From contig CAXKVR010000031.1 of the NCBI GenBank assembly GCA_964058845.1, positions 496,001-560,000 of the forward strand: DNA of 64,000 nt, written 5' to 3'. Shown in pieces: positions 56,945 through 64,000 of this stretch (its first letter is position 1; each line of letters starts with the position of its first letter). Origin of the DNA: Carex sylvatica. Taxonomy: Eukaryota > Streptophyta > Magnoliopsida > Poales > Cyperaceae. The translations under genes were made by a program, and so were the position numbers. Below the pieces are notes generated by a model, which made no database searches, was not told where the DNA came from, and saw only the letters and a list, made by a program, of their open reading frames with translations.

Positions 56945-57559
56945 AATTAATTATTTTTATAAATTAACATACACAGTAATGAATAAATAACATATTATTA
57001 TTATTACAATAATAAAAACTAATATTAATTAAATTATTTTACAATAGATAGAATGACACAGCAGAAAATATAATTAATAAGTTATCGATTTAAAATTCAA
57101 CTTTGTTATTGAAAACAATTACCTATGTTTTCAGATGAACTTTTGTCTCTGTCTGAGTCTTTTTCTCTCTGTCGGTCTCAGACATTCGGATTGGATTGCT
57201 ATATATATAAGAAAATTCTCGGACGGGTCATACTTTACCGTCCTGATTTTTTTTTCGCAAAGTAGAACGGATTATAATTCACCGTCCGCTTTTTTTTTTC
57301 AATATGGGACGGGTCTTACTTCACCGTTCCTTTTTTTTCGCAATTTGGGATGGATCTTCTCTCACCGTCTGCATTTTTTTTTTTTTTTTCGCTAAGTAAA
57401 TGGATTAAGGTAAGTTGGTTAAAGTTTTAAGCGGTACGGTAAGGTTTGTACCGTCCGCTGGACGGTATAATTAAATCCGGTCTACTTCTCAAAAATAACC
57501 AAAAGCGATTCTCTATTAATAAATTTTATTTATTTATTTTTTATTAATAAAAAATTCGG

Positions 57560-57568
57560 TTCGAGGAC
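57560..57568. repeat. Right 9-bp target duplication of the MULE
   Basis: TTCGAGGAC, identical to 49495-49503. It lies 290 bp before the BRCA1 start codon. Confidence 0.9.
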
Positions 57569-57857
57569 TAGTATCAATTAAGGCATGTGGATGTACTGTT
57601 AAACTTATTTCATCATTTTTTTAGAAGGGTCAATTCGCGAATTCCAAAAGGAAGCACCGAGGGAAAGCTTCCCTCCAAAAGTTACGATCCAATTTTTCGA
57701 ACTCCAGCTTCCCAAGTACGCCAATCGACGCTTTATCTTCCCAACAAGTCCAATCTATTCTTCTACAGTTAAGGAATCGACAAAGAGAGAGAGAGAGAGA
57801 GAGAGAGTTTGCAGCCGCTGCTAAGCCGCTAAGGTTTTGAGGGGGAGAGAGAGAGTC
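57569..57857 (+). promoter_or_regulatory. BRCA1 5' leader and proximal promoter, shortened by the MULE
   Basis: Only 289 bp separate the MULE target duplication from the BRCA1 ATG. A (GA)n tract at about 57785-57808 and a GGGGGAGAGAGAGAG stretch before the ATG look like 5' UTR. No certain TATA box was identified. Upstream promoter sequence would now be MULE DNA. Confidence 0.5.
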
Positions 57858-60800
57858 ATGGCGGACATTGCTCATCTCGAGAAATTAGGAAGGGAACTCA
57901 AATGCCCTATCTGGTACCCAATCTATTGATTTATCTTATTTCATTTAAGAAGGAAGCAAATGATTTATCTTCATTATTGTTACCTTTTGTTCCTGATTTT
58001 TTTTATCAATTAAAAACACAAAATTACTTAAACAGGTGGTTTTATTTATTTATCTCTTTATTTTGCGCATCTGATTCTCTGCATGCTTAACAAATAAATA
58101 AATTTATTTATTTATTGAAATAGTAGATTTGTTCCATTCTCAATTGTTATGTTGGTAATATTAAACGATTTCCCACTTTTTGAATCTCTTTTCTCAGCTT
58201 GAGTCTCCTAAGTTCGTCAGTTTCAGTCCCTTGCAATCACGTCTTCTGCAAGTAAGCCCGAAGTTTATATTATATGCATGCTAAATAGGTGATATTTTTA
58301 TTTTTTGCATTGAAAAATGGGAATAAAATTGTTACACATTCTTATTCTTGACAGTGCTTGCATTTTAAAATCCATGAAATTGGCCTCGAGCTGCCCAGTT
58401 TGTAAGATTCCATTCCACAAGAGAGGTTTGTTATTAATATTCTTCTATATATTTGAAATTTCTCTTGAATTTGAAACTTGATACTTTTCTCACATTGCTT
58501 TTTTTTTTTTGATAAAATTCTAAAAATCAGTTGGCTTCCATTCTTTAAATTATCTTGAAACTTGAAAGGTTCTCATAGTCTTGAGAATCTTGACAACTAA
58601 AATTGTGTCAGAGAGCCTGAAAAAAAATGAATCAAGCCAATGCATGAACAACTATAGAAATATTTTGATTAATAATATGTCAATGCTTTCAGCCAACAGA
58701 CATTAAAAAAAATATAGTATGCCAATGGTGTTCTTTTATCTTAAGAAAGTAAGAAACACAGTATTCTTAAATCCATTGGATTATTTGTGCTATTTTCTTT
58801 GTAGAATTACGTGCTGCTCCTCATATGGATAGCTTGGTGAACATATTCAAGAGCATGGAAGCTGCGACTGGAACACCTGTCATGTCAACCCAACTGACAT
58901 CTCCCTCAAAAGCCCCAGGTACCCTGTAATTTCATAGGGCCCATTCGACAACATGTGGAATAGTGCAAGACTAGTGGAAAAGTGGAATTTGAAATAGGTT
59001 TCTATTTTGTACTATTCTGGTTGTGTTCGGTTGATGGTGGAAGAGTTGGTAAACGAGCCAATTTCATCTCTTGGAAAATGCCAATTCCTCTATTCCACCA
59101 TTCCCATGGAATAGGGAATTGGCTCATAGAAGAATAGATGAGGGATCAAAATGTAAAAAGCAGGGTTTGACTGCAGAAGTCCCAATTTCACTTTTGCCAA
59201 TTCCATAATTCCACTCAATTATTTTTGTTCGGTGGAAATAGAACCTTTATTCCATGCTTGCCGGACAAGCCCATAGTATTGTAAAGGGTCGTTTGTATTG
59301 GAAATAATTTTGTAATGTTCACAAGTAAGACACAACTAGTTCCTTTCTGGATCCTCTTCTACTTTCAATGGATCCTTGCTAATTGCAATTAATCAACATG
59401 CTTTAGGAAACTTATATACAACCTCTGTCCAATACTAAGTTTGACCATGATAGAATCAACATGTGGTCTGTGTTCCAGTATGGAAAATAAAAAGATGTGA
59501 ATTTCACAGAAAAAGGTCTAAAGCCTTTCATAATCTTGCATTCTCAAACTTTGCAATGTTATTATCAAATACAGACGAAGAATCTCCAGGAAAACTAGAC
59601 GATAGTATGTCCAACAAAGATCAATTAAAAAAGAAGAGAAACACTTCTCTGAAAAGGAAGAAAAAACATGTGGCAAAACAGAAATGTACCAGCGATCTCA
59701 AGCCTTGTTTCCCAGCCAAGAAGCGTGTTCATGTAACACCATTTGCTGTAAGTGAGACTCCAGTGAGGCCCACAAAAGTGTTGAAGTTGGGTGAATCAAA
59801 TAATATCTTGACAGATAGTAAAGACAGTATTGAAGATGACAAGTTGGCAACTAATTTGCAAACAAGCCCATCACTTCGGCCATTTTTCTGTCTAGGAGAA
59901 GAGGAAGGAGAAGAAATAGAAAATTTTGTGAGTTTAAGCATTGCAAGTCCCCTAAATGCTCCTTGTTTTAGTGATCTGAAAGATACACAAGATGAGGTTC
60001 CTTCCAATACAACACCAAATGTGAGTGCCAGAATTTGAATTAATTTTCATTAGGTTCTTAACAATATGTTACCTACTTTCATTGCCATGATAAAGTGATA
60101 GAATTAATATGACATAGCTGCTAGTTGGTATTGTGTGTTTACCTTTAGTGACGACCAATTTACAATATTCATTGGCACCTTGCCCTTTCAAAATATTTGG
60201 ACTGTTTTATCATATGGGGACTCCATTAGCAAAGCTGTGCTCAGCTAAGGCATTAAGGAATAATATCTATAATTGATTGTATGAAGAAAGATATGTGTAA
60301 CTGGTGTGATTATGATCTGATTGGAATGTACCTGATATGTTGTATGTTTTGAAAGTTTAAATTACGGGGTCAAAGAAGTTATCCTTGTCAAACTTTAGTG
60401 TTCAGTTTTCCATTTTAGTAACCTGTTAGCTTCAAAGTTTGGAATTATTGCCAATTTAATGCAGAGCAAAGCTAAGGCAATTGAGGATTATGAAAGTGAG
60501 ATTTTTGAGTGGACACAAAGACCTTGCTCTCCAGAGCTTTGCTCTACACCAGCAAAGAAGGTAACATAAAGCATAAAACTTGTAGAAGTTATTATGACCT
60601 AGTTTTTAAAACATGTTTGTTTTTCAATTCAGATCAAGGGGAAGAAATGCCTTGATCAAATACAAGAGGAGGAACCAGCGTCAATCGACAAAATCAGCCC
60701 TGTGATTGATGAAACTCGACTTACTTCTGATATGAGAGAGAACAAATCCAAGAAAAAGACAAAGAGAAATATCAATTCTAGCTCTTCAGTTCCCAATAAA

Positions 60801-63800
60801 AAAGGAGAAAAAGAATCTAAAGGATATGCAAAAAACTCTACAGAGGAAAAAGCACTGCAACCCAAAATGAAGAATTACAAAAAAAACCCTGAAAAGGTGA
60901 CTGATGATTCAATTTTGAAAGTAACTGATCAAAAGGAAGAGAAAGAGATCAACAAAAGTGAAAATACAACAAAGATGAAAAGGAATAATGAACGTGGATT
61001 TAGTAATTTTATGCTGAAGAGATGCGAAAGTGCCCCATCTAGAGTTATATGTGCCTTCTGTCGTTCTGCTGATGTTACTGAGGTTTATTTTTTATTGTTA
61101 TTTTCCAAATATTCATTATCTTTTTGGTGATTATTGGAAAATAGTGTCTGATAACTAGCATTTTGGAGTAGGTTTCTAGAGATATGGTTCACTATTTGAA
61201 TGGCGTGCCAACTGATACTGATCTCAATAAAGATGGCACTATCATCCATTCTCATAAGAACTGCTTGGAATGGTTAGTATTTGATTATCTCTTTTCCTGT
61301 TTTATGCCATTACTGTTAGTGTTTCTGACAACTAGGACTGCATTATTCTGCGTACTTTTAGGGTTGACCATTGCCTCTGTAAAACAAATTTTGTGGCAAT
61401 ATTTAAATTTAAACCTCACTTGAGGTACTATTTTTGATACTTAATCAGATTCTCTATACCTCTATCAGTTCTTGCTGCTATACACCTGTTCACTGAAATT
61501 AATTGGAAATGAACTACACATGTTAAAAGAAAATCCAAATATAAAACCTTAAAAACCAGAAATAAGTCATATGGTAAAAAGAAATATAAAACTATAAGCA
61601 TGTGTTACCATTAAAGCCATTTCTTTCTGGTGAACATTTTCTCCTTCGCCCAAGGAAGCTAACTGTGATGCATTATTTTTCTTAGGGCCCCTGATGTGTA
61701 CTTTGAGGGTGATATAGCAGTAAACCTGGCTGCTGAGCTGGCAAGAAGTAAGAGAATAAAATGCAGCTGTTGTGGCATTAAAGGGGCAGCTTTAGGTTGC
61801 CTTGAGAGCAACTGCCGCAAGAGCTTCCATTTCACTTGTGCAAAATTAGTGCCAGAATGCCGATGGGATAATGTAAGTTGTAGTTCTTTTGACATGTTAA
61901 ACTCTTCTGATGTGTAAATATCCTGGGTTCCATAAGCATTGTCATTAATGTAATTTTGAGGGACTAAAAATAGTTTGCCTTTTATGAAGGGCAAATTTTT
62001 AAAATTGTCCATAGATTTTTAACAGATATATGATGTGGATAATGCATATTAGATGTGGAATTCTTTTAGAGTTAATATTATGATTTGTCATTCTTTTTTT
62101 ATATAAGAGTACAAAAGCCCACTAAATAAATTTGTTTTTTGTCATCGGTACAAATTGACTGGTTCTGTCACAGACATTTATGTATTGTTTGGTTCTGGGT
62201 TTGGTTGCTTTCTTATGCTATTGTCTAGCAGGAACTGCATAAAATCAGTACATTATCTAGTTTCACTGAACAGCTTGGCTTCTCTTTAGAAAATTTCTGT
62301 CTGACGCATTGGAAGTTATGGTAAAAACTGTGAGAAGTGCAATCATTGTAGTTCAAAAATTCAATTGATTTTTTTTTTCAGGAGAATTTTGTGATGCTGT
62401 GCCCTCTCCATCGTAGTTCAAAGTTGCCGATTGAGACATCTGAACCACAAAAGCAAGGCTCCAAGAGGTGTACTTCAAAGGGGTATGCTATACTATAACT
62501 ACTTAGTTTAGATTATATTTACCCATCCACTATTGCAATTTGTGCTAAGCTCAACTTTACCAAGTAAAACGTTGATCAATACTGAACCGCTTAACTAAGT
62601 TTCAGTTAAATATGAAGTCGACCACTCTGCTGTGCAATTTACAGTTTACCTTTTCTATTTCATGAATGTGATATTTTTCAAAACTCACAGGCTATCTTCA
62701 GGGGTATCTGCAAAGGCACCTGCTAGCAGGTCTGGTGGAGAATGGAGTTGGCCATCTGGTTCTCCCTGCAAGTGGGTCCTTGCTTGTTCTTCTCTTTCTG
62801 TTGAAGAGAAGGTGCTGACACAATCTCTACCTTGGGCTTTTCATTTTGTTTAAAAGCTTTGTGCGTTTGCTTGGATTCGTTGAAAAATATTGGGATGCCA
62901 TAATAACCTTGTTTTAGGAAAACTTGCACTTCAACACTTCGGCAAATATGCTTTTTGAAGCTTTCTTTTAAAAACATAGTTTCTCATAGCAAGAGTGTGA
63001 AAACCATGACAATAGACGACTGCCAACTATTACAAGTATCCTTCTGATTTCTAAATGAAATTAAAAGTGCATCTGTTTCAGGGTCTGGTGTCAGAATTCT
63101 CCATGCTTATTGGTTCACCAATCTCAAGTTCATGGAGCCAGAATATCACACATGTTATTGCATCAACTAATGAGGTCGGTGCATGTAAGAGAACACTCAA
63201 GTACTTGATGGCAATTCTAAGTGGAAAGTGGATTCTCACCATTGATTGTAATGATTTCTGATGACAACTTAATTTTCTTTTTCTTTTAATTTTAACCAAA
63301 AATGGCAATTTTCATGTCAAATACCAGTACCATCCTTAACAAACTCAAAACAACCCTCAAAGAATCATTTTTAGATTCAGTTCATCCCAGTTTCCCCTTA
63401 TTCAATTTCAATGTTTGCAAGTATGCCTCGAGATTCCCTCAATTGTTTGGTTGGAGGGTGTCCTTGCAAGTGTGTAGGGATTGTAGTTGACCTCAAGTCA
63501 AATTTTGAGGGGTTCTGGTGCAACGCAGGTGTAAAGTGTAATAATAGCACAAACATGTGATTCGCGGGTGTCTGGATTGTATGGCATTTATGTCTGACAT
63601 TGAACGGTTAAGTAAATGGAAGCTTAAGTGTTCTATTCTATTTAGTTTCAGTTCAGGTATAGCTCAACATAAGTATAATTGCAGCTAAGCTGGCAAACTT
63701 GGCAAATCTTAGCATACCAATATAAAACACAAATAAATGTATCAGTCACCAAAGTTATAGTGCCTTTTGTTTCCCTGCTGTCTGAAAGATACAATTTGTA

Positions 63801-64000
63801 GTATTTGTCATTGAATTCTAGGCACTTTTAAGAAGCCTATTCACTACATTTATGAAAGTGTACTTCTAAAATTAATTCAACCAATTCAATTTTTTCACTT
63901 TATTCAAACCAAACACTAAGACTTACAACCAGGTTGTACTGGTCATTAAAAATGATCTAATTGACCAAGTAGAATAATCTTTTACCTTTTTTCTTTTTGG
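57858..64000 (+). CDS. BRCA1: BRCA1 homologue (RING, PHD-like, BRCT), twelve exons, 3' end outside window
   Basis: Exons 57858-57913, 58198-58251, 58355-58425, 58805-58918, 59575-60020, 60465-60560, 60633-61082, 61172-61272, 61686-61872, 62382-62482, 62691-62811 and 63082-63247 join in one frame (654 codons). The RING is C3HC4: Cys16, 19, 31, His33, Cys36, 39, 50, 53, starting MADIAHLEKLGRELKCPIC. A basic linker holds the plant BRCA1 motif IFEWTQRPCSPELC. A C2HC/PHD-like region follows (VICAFCRSADVTE, HSHKNCLEWAPDVYFEGD, CSCCGIKGAALGCLES, SFHFTCAKLVPECRWDN, ENFVMLCPLHR). The first BRCT begins at KWVLACSSLSVEEK and includes ITHVIASTNEVGACKRTLKY and GKWILTID. Next exons would start with Trp and lie beyond 64000. 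BRCA1 with BARD1 acts in homologous recombination repair. No frame break was seen. Confidence 0.92.
58937..59272. mobile_element. MITE in BRCA1 intron 4
   Basis: A 336-bp block starting GGGCCCATTCGACAAC and ending GCCGGACAAGCCC, imperfect inverted termini (GGGCYYRTTCG-like), flanked by ATA on each side. The interior has several GGAATTGGC/GCCAATTCC pairs on opposite strands. Similar to PIF/Harbinger-type MITEs, whose duplication is 3 bp. Class assignment is tentative. Confidence 0.55.
63248..64000. other. Start of BRCA1 intron 12 (no exon seen)
   Basis: After the GT at 63248 no exon continuing the BRCT with the expected Trp-Ile block was found before the window ends. The reading frames here show no domain. 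Confidence 0.6.

Larger units (their letters stand above)
49504..57559. mobile_element. Mutator-like element (MULE), 8.06 kb, with transposase and PMD genes
   Basis: TTCGAGGAC at 49495-49503 and 57560-57568 is a perfect 9-bp duplication, the MULE standard. The termini are inverted repeats: CCCGAATTTTTTATTAAT on the left, ATTAATAAAAAATTCGG on the right. Similarity continues imperfectly for about 130 bp to the ATA(T/A)ACCGTCC block. Inside each TIR are tandem subterminal repeats with GACGGTGAGGTAAGACCC (left, about 49670-49770) and their reversed forms ending CACCGTCC (right, about 57217-57400). Contents: a nested MITE, a PMD pseudogene on plus and a MuDR-type transposase pseudogene on minus, converging on an array of AACGTT motifs. 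Confidence 0.92.

Overview
This window is nuclear DNA of a flowering plant. It is AT-rich, the genes carry many GT-AG introns, and transposons sit between and inside them. All the recognisable proteins are plant-type: a LURP-one-related protein, a chloroplast envelope Omp85 protein of the P36/P39 class, ABCI10, UBP25, plant BRCA1 and plant mobile domain (PMD) proteins. The sequence alone does not give the species. No bacterial operon, rRNA, tRNA or CRISPR array was seen.

Layout, left to right. 1-4.9 kb: the end of a TAGC-rich repeat, a 2 kb element with long terminal inverted repeats (TIRs), a fold-back repeat and a perfect 40-bp-arm hairpin. 4.99-6.37 kb (+): LURP-one-related gene, 3 exons. 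7.1-10.2 kb (-): complete 11-exon OEP36-type gene. 10.3-15.3 kb: no gene recognised. 15.3-18.0 kb (-): broken O-fucosyltransferase gene whose last intron holds LTR-like sequence. 18.7-27.2 kb: an 8.46 kb element with very long TIRs that encloses a PMD gene open from an ATG in its first exon to the stop. 28.0-29.8 kb (+): ABCI10, 6 exons. 30.8-34.2 kb (+): 5'-truncated copia element with its 3' LTR, abutting the remains of a 2-oxoglutarate dioxygenase exon. 35.6-41.5 kb (+): UBP25, 8 exons, with a hAT MITE and a SINE in its introns. 43.5-48.0 kb: a hAT element with a decayed transposase. 49.5-57.56 kb: a Mutator-like element (MULE) carrying a decayed MuDR-type transposase (-) and a decayed PMD gene (+) in convergent orientation, with a perfect 9-bp target duplication. 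57.86 kb to the right edge (+): BRCA1, twelve exons visible, 3' end outside the window.

The ordinary genes have unrelated housekeeping roles: plastid outer envelope, plastid ABC ATPase, deubiquitination and DNA repair. They are not an operon. The most unusual content is the pair of PMD-carrying transposons. One has transposase and PMD together, both decayed. The other has giant TIRs, triplets of palindromes just inside its ends, an open PMD gene and no visible transposase. All exon borders were derived by hand from reading frame, GT/AG sites and family similarity recalled from memory. No database search was run.
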